From contig JBLIEQ010000015.1 of assembly GCA_047633175.1 (NCBI GenBank), positions 1-64,000 on the forward strand: 64,000 nucleotides of DNA, given 5' to 3'. The stretch is from Motiliproteus sp047633175 (GTDB taxonomy: Bacteria; Pseudomonadota; Gammaproteobacteria; Pseudomonadales; Balneatricaceae). Shown here piece by piece: positions 51,216 to 59,483 of the stretch. Position 1 is the first letter of the stretch. Each line of letters opens with the position of its first letter. A program made the position numbers and the translations under genes. The notes under the pieces are model-generated. The model was not told the origin of the DNA, did not search any database, and worked only from the letters and a program-made list of their open reading frames with translations.

Positions 51216-52172
51216 ATGCTGAACTCAGTGCCTAAGAGCTACATACTGCCGGTTTTATGGGCACTGCTGCTACACGTGGGACTGGTGCTGTTAACTGCCA
51301 CGACCTGGTTTGAAAACAGCAGCGACGCGCATCGCGTCGTGCCTCAGCATATCAAGGCGGAGCTGGTAGACTTGCGCAGCCTGAGCAAGGCGGCCGAGGA
51401 TGCCAAGCGCAAAGAGAATGCGCTCGCCGAAGCGGTGGCAAAAAAGCAGGCGGATGCCAACGCCAGAGCCAAGGCAAAAAAGTTGGCGGACGCGAAGTCC
51501 AAAGCCGATGCTAAAAAACGAGCAGCGCAGCAGCAGGAAAAGCTAAACAAGACGCAGGCACTTAAAAAAGCCGCACAGCAGGCAGCCGACGCTAAGCGGA
51601 AGTCGGCCGCCAAGGCAAAAAAAGCCGATCAATTAGCCCAGAGCAAAAAAAAGCAGGCGCTGCAGGACGCGGAACTAAGGCGGCAGGCGGATGCCAAACG
51701 CAAGGCTGATCTTAAGAAACAGGAGCAGCGGCAAGAACAGGCTGACCTTAAAAAGCAGCAGGCGGAGTCAGAGCGACAGCAGCAGGCTGAACGCGAGCGC
51801 CTGGCCCGTGAGGAGGAACAGCGCTTAGAGGCGCAGGTTAAAGCCGAGCAGGCATGGGTTGCCAGGGCTGAGCAGCTGGTGGCTTCGGCGGAATCGGTGA
51901 TCATCGCGGGCGTGCAGTCGCAGTGGCGTCGGCCGCCGTCAGCCCGTAATGGGATGGAGGTTGCGGTGCGTATTCATCTGCTTCCCACAGGCGAAGTCGA
52001 TGATGCCTATGTGACGGATTCCAGTGGTGATGATGCCTTTGATCGGAGTGCCGTCAATGCGGTGCTCAAGGCGGCCCGCTTCCCTGAATTACAGGCGATC
52101 GATCCGCAGGTGTTCGACCGTTATCTGCGCCAGATCAGCCTGAAATTTCGACCCGAAGATCTGCGTCGCTGA
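51216..52172 (+). CDS. tolA: Tol-Pal system protein TolA
   Basis: A 318-residue protein. One N-terminal membrane segment (about 8-30) is followed by a long Ala/Lys/Gln-rich helical region (about 50-220, repeated AKKxADAKxK patterns) and a globular C-terminal domain (about 225-318, WRRPPSARNGMEVAVRIHLLPTGEVDDAYV) that contacts TolB and Pal. ATG 51216 follows the tolR stop by one base. Confidence 0.95.
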   Translation: MLNSVPKSYILPVLWALLLHVGLVLLTATTWFENSSDAHRVVPQHIKAELVDLRSLSKAAEDAKRKENALAEAVAKKQADANARAKAKKLADAKSKADAKKRAAQQQEKLNKTQALKKAAQQAADAKRKSAAKAKKADQLAQSKKKQALQDAELRRQADAKRKADLKKQEQRQEQADLKKQQAESERQQQAERERLAREEEQRLEAQVKAEQAWVARAEQLVASAESVIIAGVQSQWRRPPSARNGMEVAVRIHLLPTGEVDDAYVTDSSGDDAFDRSAVNAVLKAARFPELQAIDPQVFDRYLRQISLKFRPEDLRR

Positions 52173-52223
52173 GTTGTTTATCAATGACCGCACCGAAACT
52201 ACTACCTTGAGGATTAAAGGCCG

Positions 52224-53510
52224 ATGCTACGTATAGGTTTATTGCTGGTTGTGTTGCTCTCGTCTCTGGCGCGCGCAGAATTGACGATCGAGATTACCCA
52301 GGGCGTCGATAAGCCGGTACCGGTCGCCGTTGTTCCCTTTGGCTGGCAACAGGCTCAGTCACTGCCCGAGGATGTCGCCGAAATTGTTGCGGCAGATCTG
52401 CATCGCAGCGGCCTCTTCGGACTGATGCCGCGCAACAGGATGCTCAGTTTTCCTACCCGGTCGGATCAGGTTTACTACCGTGACTGGCGTCTGGCTAACC
52501 AGGAATATCTATTGGTGGGTAAGGTTGAATCCCAGCCTGGCAATCGTTATAAGATTCAGTACGAACTTTTTGATGTCGTAAAGGAGCAGCGGCTATTGGC
52601 GGAGCATATCAGTGGCAGCGCGATCCAGTTACGGCGGATGTCACATCGTATTGCCGATGTGATCTATGAAAAGTTAACCGGTATTCGTGGCGCCTTTGCG
52701 ACCCAGATTGTCTATGTCAGCGCCAAGCGACTCGGTCAGGAGGATTACCGTTATCAGCTGGTGCTGGCGGATGCCGATGGCGCTAACTCCCGACCTATTC
52801 TTCAATCCACGCAGCCGATACTCTCGCCGTCCTGGTCGCGTGATGGGCGTAATCTGGCCTATGTGTCTTTTGAAACAGGACGGCCGGCGATCTATATTCA
52901 GAATCTGCAGACGGGTAAGAGAGAGCAGGTCACCCGTTTTAGAGGACTTAACGGTGCCCCTGCATGGTCGCCTGATGGTAAAAAGCTGGCGTTGACCCTG
53001 TCTAAAGATGGCAATCCTGAGATCTACACCCTGGATCTTGGGAGTCGAAAATTAACGCGTATCACTAATCATTACGGCATCGATACCGAAGCCACCTGGT
53101 CGGTGGATGGTAAGTCCATCTTGTTTACCTCGGATCGAGGCGGTCCACCGCAGATTTACCAGCAGAACCTGGCGTCGGGCTGGGTCGAGCGTCTGACGTT
53201 CGAGGGAAATTATAATGCCAAGGCGCACTTGACCCATGATGGTCGTCACCTGGTGATGGTCCATCGCAGCAACGGGGTGTTCAATATCGCAGTACAGGAT
53301 CTTAAGACGGGGCGCTTAGATATCTTAACCAAAACAGGCCTGGATGAGTCTCCCAGCATCGCTCCCAATGGCAGTATAGTAATATACGCGACTCAGGAGG
53401 GTACCCGAGGGGTCCTGGCCGCCACATCGCTGGATGGCCAGGTGAGATTCAGGCTGCCGTCTAAAGAGGGTGATGTTCGCGAACCCTCATGGTCTCCTTA
53501 CCTGGAATAA
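52224..53510 (+). CDS. tolB: Tol-Pal system protein TolB
   Basis: A 428-residue periplasmic protein: signal peptide (1-18, LLLVVLLSSLARA), N-terminal alpha/beta domain and a C-terminal six-bladed propeller with repeated SPxWSxDGxxLAY blades (SPSWSRDGRNLAYVSFE, APAWSPDGKKLALT, EATWSVDGKSILFTSD). It normally binds Pal. Unusually, pal does not follow directly: two other genes are inserted. Confidence 0.96.
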   Translation: MLRIGLLLVVLLSSLARAELTIEITQGVDKPVPVAVVPFGWQQAQSLPEDVAEIVAADLHRSGLFGLMPRNRMLSFPTRSDQVYYRDWRLANQEYLLVGKVESQPGNRYKIQYELFDVVKEQRLLAEHISGSAIQLRRMSHRIADVIYEKLTGIRGAFATQIVYVSAKRLGQEDYRYQLVLADADGANSRPILQSTQPILSPSWSRDGRNLAYVSFETGRPAIYIQNLQTGKREQVTRFRGLNGAPAWSPDGKKLALTLSKDGNPEIYTLDLGSRKLTRITNHYGIDTEATWSVDGKSILFTSDRGGPPQIYQQNLASGWVERLTFEGNYNAKAHLTHDGRHLVMVHRSNGVFNIAVQDLKTGRLDILTKTGLDESPSIAPNGSIVIYATQEGTRGVLAATSLDGQVRFRLPSKEGDVREPSWSPYLE

Positions 53511-53803
53511 AGCGGCTTAGCGTCATATCTGGTTCTTTCTGGGGGCTGCTGTCGCCGTCTGGGTGGCATCTGGAATGGCGAGAGGCCCCTCTCGCCAGAG
53601 ATCCGGTAGCTAGCGGAGGGCTGAATGCTAGGTCCTCGAAATCCTAAGTCTTCCTGTTCACGGTAATTTTTCATCCCTAATCCCTAATCCCTAATCCCTA
53701 ATCCCTAATCAGGCTAAGCAAACTCCTTGCGCCTGGAACGCTCAAAATTGAGTAATTTAGCCTCAGGGTCGTGTTATTATTCGAGCTTACTTAGGGGTAA
53801 ATC
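53511..53803. other. Spacer after tolB with palindrome
   Basis: This gap holds a near-perfect palindrome at 53577-53596 (GGCGAGAGG / CCTCTCGCC) without a T run, and the heptamer array at 53672-53710. A promoter for the following autotransporter is expected here; no good -35/-10 pair was identified. Confidence 0.5.
53672..53710. repeat. Heptanucleotide tandem repeat (ATCCCTA), about 5.5 copies
   Basis: ATCCCTA is repeated five times followed by ATC. Perfect short tandem repeats of this kind change copy number by slippage. The array lies about 94 bases before the start of the autotransporter gene, where copy number could affect promoter spacing. Confidence 0.95.
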
Positions 53804-55579
53804 ATGAAAAAATATAAAAATAAACATATTCACCAAGCTGTTCTAAGTGCCTTATCAACCCTGGCGTTGAGTGCCGGGGTTGTCGGGCAGGCTCACGCAG
53901 CACTCGCTTATACTTGCGAGAGTCTGGGGTCAGGGGTTCTAATAGGTCCTCTGTATAGTGCTCAAACAATATATACTACTTTGACTAGCGGTGACGAACT
54001 TACCTTTACCGTGACAACAGCAGCAGCAGAAGCAAGCTCAAATTATTATGTTGGAGTAACGGATACCACCGCTAATGCTACAGTATTCCATCAATTTGCG
54101 GATATACGCTCCACTAATACCTTTAGCTATACAGTCCCAGGTACCGGCGCGAGAAGCTTTGCTGTACACGGATCCTGTAGTTGCTTTGCGATCGATACGA
54201 CGTATACCCTGGCCTGCAATCTGCCAGGCGCAACTCAGTCAGATTCATCAGCGGCCAGTTCGTCCTTGATGAGCAGCCTGACCAGCGCCCAAAGTGGCAT
54301 GACCTTTAATAATGTAGCGCAGCATCTGCAAGGAACTGGCGGTAACGGAATGAGTGGCGACGGTAGCGTTACAGAGAAGTTCCAACGTCTTGCATTATCT
54401 CAGGCCCTGTTGAGTGAGCCGCTGTCGGGTGATTCGGCTACCCGCTTTGGTGGAGTCAGTAATAATGGCGGCTGGCAACCCTCTGTCCCCAATGGCATAA
54501 GCGTTCGTGATGCCATCGGTCTGTTTAATTTTGACACCTCTAAATCCTCGCTTCGAGCGTTGAATGCCGCGCAAGATACCTCCACAACCCGCGTTCCGGG
54601 TGGAGTTAAAGATCTGGCAAGAGCTTCGACGGGGGTTTCTCTGTGGGGCTATGGGTCCTTCCAGAATCTGAACAACTCACTTGCGGGTGGAAGCTATAAC
54701 GGCGATAGCCTGGGTTACAACTTGGGCGCAGATATCAGACTGTCCAACAACATGCTGGTGGGTGCTGCCATCGGCTATAATGACAGCCGCATCACCACGG
54801 TCTTCAATGCCGGCAAACACCATGAAACAGCGACCAGCATTAGCCCCTATCTGTCATATAAAATTAACGACAACACTTCCTACAGCGGGGTCATAGGGGC
54901 AGGAAGGGGGACGATCAACAATTCTAGGACCAACAACACGGTAACCGGAAAAACCGACACCAGCAGCCAGTTTATGTATAACAGCCTAAGTTACACCCGG
55001 CCAGAGGCACAAGATGAAGCGTACACACTTTCCGGTACGTTGAGCCATAGCTATGCAAATAAGACGATAGAAGCCTATACGGAATCCGATGCGACCCTGG
55101 TCGCGAAGAATAAGACTCGTACCAGTCAGTGGTCTTTACAAGCCGAGGCGGCCCGAAATTTCCAGACCCCGCGTGCCAATATGAAGGTTTTCGCCAATGC
55201 GGCGTTGTTACGGGATACCCTGGACACCGTGAATAATGACCCTAATGCGTTGGATGTATCAGCAGGTATGCGTTTCCTGCCAAGTGCATCCAATTGGTTC
55301 GGCAGCCTCTCCGGCACCAAACAATTCTTACGTAAAAACTATACGCAGTGGTCAGTGCAGGGTTTGCTAGGCTTCAACCTGCCTAACACGAGTGCGTCCA
55401 CACAGCAGCTGAGGATGCAGAGCCAGCAAGCTAACGGCAGCACGGGCTTGAGCCTGAGTTACGCCCTCGCCAATAAATCTGGAGACGCTGAGGCAATGTT
55501 CACCCTTGGCTCTACGCGTACGCTGTATACGCAGCTTGTAAGCGATTATGCGCAATTGAATACCTCACTAAAATTTTAA
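53804..55579 (+). CDS. Small autotransporter with four-cysteine passenger
   Basis: A 591-residue outer-membrane protein. Residues 1-32 are a signal peptide (MKKYKNKHIHQAVLSALSTL..., cleavage at AHA). The passenger is short: a beta-rich domain (33-140) with four cysteines (38, 125, 127, 138), then a Ser/Thr-rich linker (about 144-165, SDSSAASSSLMSSLTS) and a helical stretch. From about 275 to the end is an autotransporter beta-barrel (WGYGSFQNLNNSLAGGSYNGDSLGYNLGADIRLSNNMLVGAAIGY) ending in phenylalanine (LKF), as outer-membrane barrels do. Function unknown; adhesion is a guess. Codon use in the N-terminal half is more AT-rich (several ATA codons) than in tolB. It lies between tolB and pal, next to a protein glycosyltransferase gene. 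Confidence 0.8.
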   Translation: MKKYKNKHIHQAVLSALSTLALSAGVVGQAHAALAYTCESLGSGVLIGPLYSAQTIYTTLTSGDELTFTVTTAAAEASSNYYVGVTDTTANATVFHQFADIRSTNTFSYTVPGTGARSFAVHGSCSCFAIDTTYTLACNLPGATQSDSSAASSSLMSSLTSAQSGMTFNNVAQHLQGTGGNGMSGDGSVTEKFQRLALSQALLSEPLSGDSATRFGGVSNNGGWQPSVPNGISVRDAIGLFNFDTSKSSLRALNAAQDTSTTRVPGGVKDLARASTGVSLWGYGSFQNLNNSLAGGSYNGDSLGYNLGADIRLSNNMLVGAAIGYNDSRITTVFNAGKHHETATSISPYLSYKINDNTSYSGVIGAGRGTINNSRTNNTVTGKTDTSSQFMYNSLSYTRPEAQDEAYTLSGTLSHSYANKTIEAYTESDATLVAKNKTRTSQWSLQAEAARNFQTPRANMKVFANAALLRDTLDTVNNDPNALDVSAGMRFLPSASNWFGSLSGTKQFLRKNYTQWSVQGLLGFNLPNTSASTQQLRMQSQQANGSTGLSLSYALANKSGDAEAMFTLGSTRTLYTQLVSDYAQLNTSLKF

Positions 55580-55599
55580 CGGCGGGGTCTTAAGGAATG

Positions 55600-55629
55600 C
55601 GCCACCCTGTCTCTCAGGGTGGCGTTTTT
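55600..55629 (+). terminator. Terminator after the autotransporter gene
   Basis: CGCCACCCTG and CAGGGTGGCG form a perfect 10-bp stem with a TCTCT loop followed by five T. It ends 21 bases before the start of the glycosyltransferase gene, so that gene depends on read-through or a promoter inside the autotransporter gene. Confidence 0.92.
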
Positions 55630-55650
55630 CTTATTGGGGGAGGGTAGTGC

Positions 55651-57708
55651 TTGAGCAGTATGGGGCATAACAAGATAACACAGGCTGTTCAGTACATTGA
55701 CAGCGGTGCTTATGAGCAGGCTTTAGCGTTGCTGGGTCGATTACAGAAAAAAAATCCGACAGATTCGCGTATACCCTATCTGCGAGGAGTTGCGCATCAT
55801 CGACAAGGAAACTTGAACCCTGCCGATACCTGCTACGGTCAGGCCTTAAGGCTAGACCCCCCCTTCGTTGATGCCCGCCTGCAAGCGGCACAAGTAAAAG
55901 TCCAGCTCCGCAACCCTGCAGCCTCAGTGTTGCTGTTGCAACGCGGGATCAGGCTGTTTGCAGACCCTGCACAAGCCGATCAGCGGCTTTATCTGAATTT
56001 GGGCATCGCTCAATTGCTCAATGCTCAGGCGCAAGCGGCTATTGAGACCTTATCCGCCTATCTGAAGCGCAATCCTGCGGACATGACCGCTCAGCTCAAC
56101 CTTGGTAATGCCTATGTAGGGACGCAAGAATTAGGTTTGGCGAAGAGCTGTTTTGCTAGGGCGCTGGCCCAGAACAGCGCCCTGGTAGCGGCGCATATAG
56201 GAATAGCGAATGTCTTCACCGCCAGTGGCGATTTTGAGCGCGCCGAACAGGCTTTGCGCCAGGCGTTAGCACTCGAGCCGGATAACGCTGACGTCCACTA
56301 TAATCTTGGGGTCTTGGCGAAAGATTTGGGGAAGTATGTACAGGCACGCGAAGCCTTCCAGGACTGCATCGAGCGAGCACCTATGCATTTACTTGGAGTC
56401 AAAGCCTTGGCAGATGCGCATCTGGAATTGGGCGAGATAGAGCAAGGCTTAAGTGATCTCTATCGACTCCAGGCGCTTGAGCCAAACAATCTAAAAACCT
56501 TGTCGCACTGTCTGTTTTGCACCAATTACGATAGCAATTTATCGCGAGAGCAGGGGTATGATTTTCATAGGCGACTCGGAAATTCTTTTGGAATAAAAAT
56601 TAGGTCCCCGGCCAGAGATAAGAAAAAGATCTTGCGCATAGGTTTTGTTTCAGCTGATTTTCGCCGACACAATATTCCCGATTTTGTTGTCGGGCTATTC
56701 AATAATCTGGATCGTAGCTGTTTTGAAGTCTTCGCCTATGCCAATTCGGAGCGCTTCGATGAATACAGTGCAGTCGTTCGCGACAGTGTTGATCGTTGGC
56801 TGAACATTTCACCACTCTCAGATACGCAGGCGAAAGGGCAGATTGAGGCCGATGGTATCGATATATTGGTCGACCTGTGTGGCCACAAACCCGACAATCG
56901 AATGCAGATGTTCGCCATGCGCGCAGCGCCCGTCCAGCTAAGTTGGTTAACCATAAACAGCACGGGTATCGCCAGTATAGATTACCGTTTGGTCGATAGT
57001 CTAACGGATCCCGGCGATGGCCTGATGAGTGAATTACCCGTGCGGCTAACTAGCGGCCATCATGGTTTCTATCCCTTGAGTGCGCCATCTAAAGCGCCGA
57101 GCCATTGGTCTGATGATGCCCCCCTGGTCTTAGGTTCTTTTAATGTTATGCCTAAGCTGAACGACAACGTAATCAGGCTCTGGGCAAAAATTATGAACCG
57201 GGTTCCCCATGCCCGCTTACTGGTCAAAGACAAGATTTTCACAGATCCTCAGGCGGTTTTACATTTCGAGAAGCGGATGAGACACCAGGGTATAGACGCG
57301 AGCAGGCTGGACTTAATAGGCTCGATTGAGAGTAGTACGGCATACTACGAAGCTATTAGGCGCTGCTCGATCTGCCTGGATCCTTTCCCCTATAATGGTG
57401 TTGCAACCACCTGCGATAGTCTGTGGATGGGAACGCCTGTTGTCACTCTCCTCGGTGACCGACATGCCGCCCGTGTTGGTGCTAGTTTATTGTCTCAGGT
57501 GGGGTTGAGTGAGTTGGTAGCGAGTTCGATGGCAGAGTATGTCGAGATCGCGATAAACTTGGCCAACGACCCTGGTCGCCTTGGCGAAATGAAGCGTAAT
57601 CTTGCAGCAACCATGCGCAATTCAAGTTTGGGTGACGCTAGGGGATTTGCGACGCGTTTCGGTCTAAGCTTGAAACATATCTGGGAGTTGACGCCGGAGA
57701 AACGCTGA
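55651..57708 (+). CDS. TPR protein with SPINDLY/OGT-type O-linked GlcNAc transferase domain
   Basis: A 685-residue cytoplasmic-looking protein (no signal peptide). Residues about 8-285 form tandem TPR motifs (AYEQALALLGRLQKKNPTD, PADMTAQLNLGNAYVGTQELGLAKSCFARAL, PDNADVHYNLGVLAKDLGKYVQAREAF). Residues about 325-680 form the GT41 transferase: ILRIGFVSADFRRHNIPDF (H340, candidate catalytic base), DILVDLCGHKPDNRM, VLGSFNVMPKLNDNVIRLWAKIM (conserved Lys), and LDPFPYNGVATTCDSLWMGTPVVTL. Members add GlcNAc (or another sugar) to Ser/Thr. The start is probably TTG 55651, since GGGGGAGGG lies 7 bases before it; ATG 55660 is the alternative. The neighbouring autotransporter is the likely substrate by context only. 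Confidence 0.88.
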   Translation: MSSMGHNKITQAVQYIDSGAYEQALALLGRLQKKNPTDSRIPYLRGVAHHRQGNLNPADTCYGQALRLDPPFVDARLQAAQVKVQLRNPAASVLLLQRGIRLFADPAQADQRLYLNLGIAQLLNAQAQAAIETLSAYLKRNPADMTAQLNLGNAYVGTQELGLAKSCFARALAQNSALVAAHIGIANVFTASGDFERAEQALRQALALEPDNADVHYNLGVLAKDLGKYVQAREAFQDCIERAPMHLLGVKALADAHLELGEIEQGLSDLYRLQALEPNNLKTLSHCLFCTNYDSNLSREQGYDFHRRLGNSFGIKIRSPARDKKKILRIGFVSADFRRHNIPDFVVGLFNNLDRSCFEVFAYANSERFDEYSAVVRDSVDRWLNISPLSDTQAKGQIEADGIDILVDLCGHKPDNRMQMFAMRAAPVQLSWLTINSTGIASIDYRLVDSLTDPGDGLMSELPVRLTSGHHGFYPLSAPSKAPSHWSDDAPLVLGSFNVMPKLNDNVIRLWAKIMNRVPHARLLVKDKIFTDPQAVLHFEKRMRHQGIDASRLDLIGSIESSTAYYEAIRRCSICLDPFPYNGVATTCDSLWMGTPVVTLLGDRHAARVGASLLSQVGLSELVASSMAEYVEIAINLANDPGRLGEMKRNLAATMRNSSLGDARGFATRFGLSLKHIWELTPEKR

Positions 57709-57991
57709 GTATTAGTTGCGTCCCCTGTGATCCTATGCCGGTTCGTGGCTAGCCTGTTATGCACGCCCCTGAATGGGTGCATGCTATATTATGAGCGGCT
57801 GGGCCTGGCTTCATCAGGTTATAAGGGAATTCGTTTAGGGAAAAGGGCCATTATAACGGCTGTCGAGGGCTTGCCGGGCAGTCGGGAGCAGCATTAAAAT
57901 AAGCTTGACATCGGGATCTGTCAGCTTGCATTAAATCAATTGAAGCAGTACCTTATGTTGGATTAATCCCGTAGTAATTTGAGGAGTTCGT
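57709..57991. other. Spacer before pal
   Basis: This gap contains an imperfect hairpin at 57755-57776 (ATGCACGCCC / GGGTGCAT) and the pal promoter at 57905-57934. No gene is seen. Confidence 0.55.
57905..57934 (+). promoter_or_regulatory. Probable pal promoter
   Basis: TTGACA (57905-57910) and CATTAA (57929-57934) are 18 bases apart. The -35 is perfect and the -10 moderate. It would give pal and cpoB their own transcript about 50 bases before the ATG, independent of tolB. Confidence 0.6.
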
Positions 57992-58543
57992 ATGCGCGTT
58001 AGAAATATCAGTAAAGCGGTTGCCGTGGCAGCTACCCTAGTGTGGATCAGCGGTTGCACAAGTACCGGCACAACCACTGACAGTACTGATGCGGCATCCG
58101 CAGGTCAGGACTCCACTGTAGACTCGGCAACATCCACGGCTACAGGTTCGGATACCAGCATGCAGAGTGGTCAGATGACTGATAAAAGTATGGCCGAAGC
58201 TGCAGTTGCAGATCTCCAGACTGTTTTCTATTTTGATTTTGATAAGACAGTGATTGAGGCGGATGCCTTTGAAGACCTGAGTGCACATGCCAAGTTCCTG
58301 TCTGCTTATCCTGAAGCACGTATAGTGCTCGAAGGCCATGCAGATGAGCGCGGAACCCGCGAGTACAACATGGCTCTGGGTGAGCGTCGTGCCAAGGCTG
58401 TCAGTCGTTTTCTGGCAGTACAGGGTGCAGCAAGCAACCAGATTGAAGTGGTTAGCTATGGCGAAGAACGGCCTGCAATGATGGGCCATGATGAAAATTC
58501 CTGGGGCCAGAACCGTCGTGTTGAGCTTAAATACAGCCACTAA
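57992..58543 (+). CDS. pal: Peptidoglycan-associated lipoprotein Pal
   Basis: A 183-residue lipoprotein. The signal peptide ends in the lipobox WISGC (C22, lipidated). A Ser/Thr/Asp-rich linker (23-65) leads to the OmpA-like domain (about 72-183) with FYFDFDKTVI and LEGHADERGTREYNMALGERRAKAV, which binds diaminopimelate of peptidoglycan. Pal anchors the outer membrane to the wall with Tol proteins. TTTGAGGAG precedes ATG 57992. The linker is longer than that of E. coli Pal. Confidence 0.96.
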   Translation: MRVRNISKAVAVAATLVWISGCTSTGTTTDSTDAASAGQDSTVDSATSTATGSDTSMQSGQMTDKSMAEAAVADLQTVFYFDFDKTVIEADAFEDLSAHAKFLSAYPEARIVLEGHADERGTREYNMALGERRAKAVSRFLAVQGAASNQIEVVSYGEERPAMMGHDENSWGQNRRVELKYSH

Positions 58544-58546
58544 GTC

Positions 58547-59413
58547 ATGATCAGACCTGTAATGGCAGCACTGCTGCTGGGGGGGCTCTATGCCCCTGCC
58601 GTTTTTTCCGCCGGCATACCTGTAGAGGATCGGACAGATCCTTCTCAGGGTGCGACGTCAGCTTCCACGGTTAACGCCGCGGCGGCTCGTTCTTCCGCTG
58701 TCTCAGACACCAGGGTTACCTCGGTTCCAAGAGCGGCAGTCTCTGCTAACGCAGAACTGTTGATGATGCTTAGCCAGTTGCAGGAAGAGGTGCGTTTCCT
58801 GCGTGGTCGGGTTGAGGAGCAGCAGCATCAACTGCAACGGCTGCAGGTCGATCAGCGGGATCGTTATCGTGATCTCGATCGGCGTATTGGTTTATTAGGC
58901 CAGCGCCCTGTTATACCCTCTTCTGCTTTACCCCCTGCTTTGCCTTCGGCCTCAGCGTCGGTGGTGCCTCAGTCGGGTCCTGTGGATAGCGCTCCTGAAA
59001 AACGCACGCAAGAGCCGGTAGCACGTCCGAGCGTTTCAGATACTCAGGCCTACAAGGCCGCTTTTTTGCTGGTGCGCGAGCGTGATTTTGATCAGGCGCT
59101 TCGCGAGTTCGAGCGTTTCTTAAAGCAGTATCCTGACAGTGAGCTGACGGCGAATGTGCTCTACTGGATCGGAGAAGTGCATCGTGCCAGGCCCACACCT
59201 GATCAGGAGAAAGCCAGCATTGCCTACCAGCAGCTGCTGATGCGTTACCCGGCTCATTCTAAGGCGGCCGATGCTTATTACAAGTTGGGACTCTCCTATC
59301 AAGCCCTGGGACAGCTCGACAAAGCCAAGGGCAGTATGGCCAGGGTGATCAAACTTTTCCCTGATCAGGCTCCCGCAGCGATGGCCCGGGATTTCTTAAA
59401 GAAAAACCCCTAA
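58547..59413 (+). CDS. cpoB: Cell division coordinator CpoB (YbgF)
   Basis: A 288-residue periplasmic protein. Signal peptide 1-22 (cleavage near FSA), then a coiled-coil trimerisation segment (about 62-115, ELLMMLSQLQEEVRFLRGRVEEQQHQLQRLQ), a Pro/Ser-rich linker and C-terminal TPR repeats (about 165-288, AYKAAFLLVRERDFDQALREFERFLKQYPDSELTANVLYWIGEV). It couples Tol function with PBP1B at division. It starts 3 bases after pal. Confidence 0.94.
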   Translation: MIRPVMAALLLGGLYAPAVFSAGIPVEDRTDPSQGATSASTVNAAAARSSAVSDTRVTSVPRAAVSANAELLMMLSQLQEEVRFLRGRVEEQQHQLQRLQVDQRDRYRDLDRRIGLLGQRPVIPSSALPPALPSASASVVPQSGPVDSAPEKRTQEPVARPSVSDTQAYKAAFLLVRERDFDQALREFERFLKQYPDSELTANVLYWIGEVHRARPTPDQEKASIAYQQLLMRYPAHSKAADAYYKLGLSYQALGQLDKAKGSMARVIKLFPDQAPAAMARDFLKKNP

Positions 59414-59483
59414 TACTTTTCTGCAAGTGGCCTGTTAGCAGGCTGCTGTGGGCTCCCCGTTTCTGATAGATACCGAGTTATTC

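Noticed and set aside
53672..53710. Telomere-like repeat as a chromosome end
   Set aside because: The array is short, internal and flanked by normal genes on both sides; it is a microsatellite.
59448..59483. GTG start for queC twelve codons upstream
   Set aside because: No ribosome site; family members start at the MSxSxKKAVILLSGG position.
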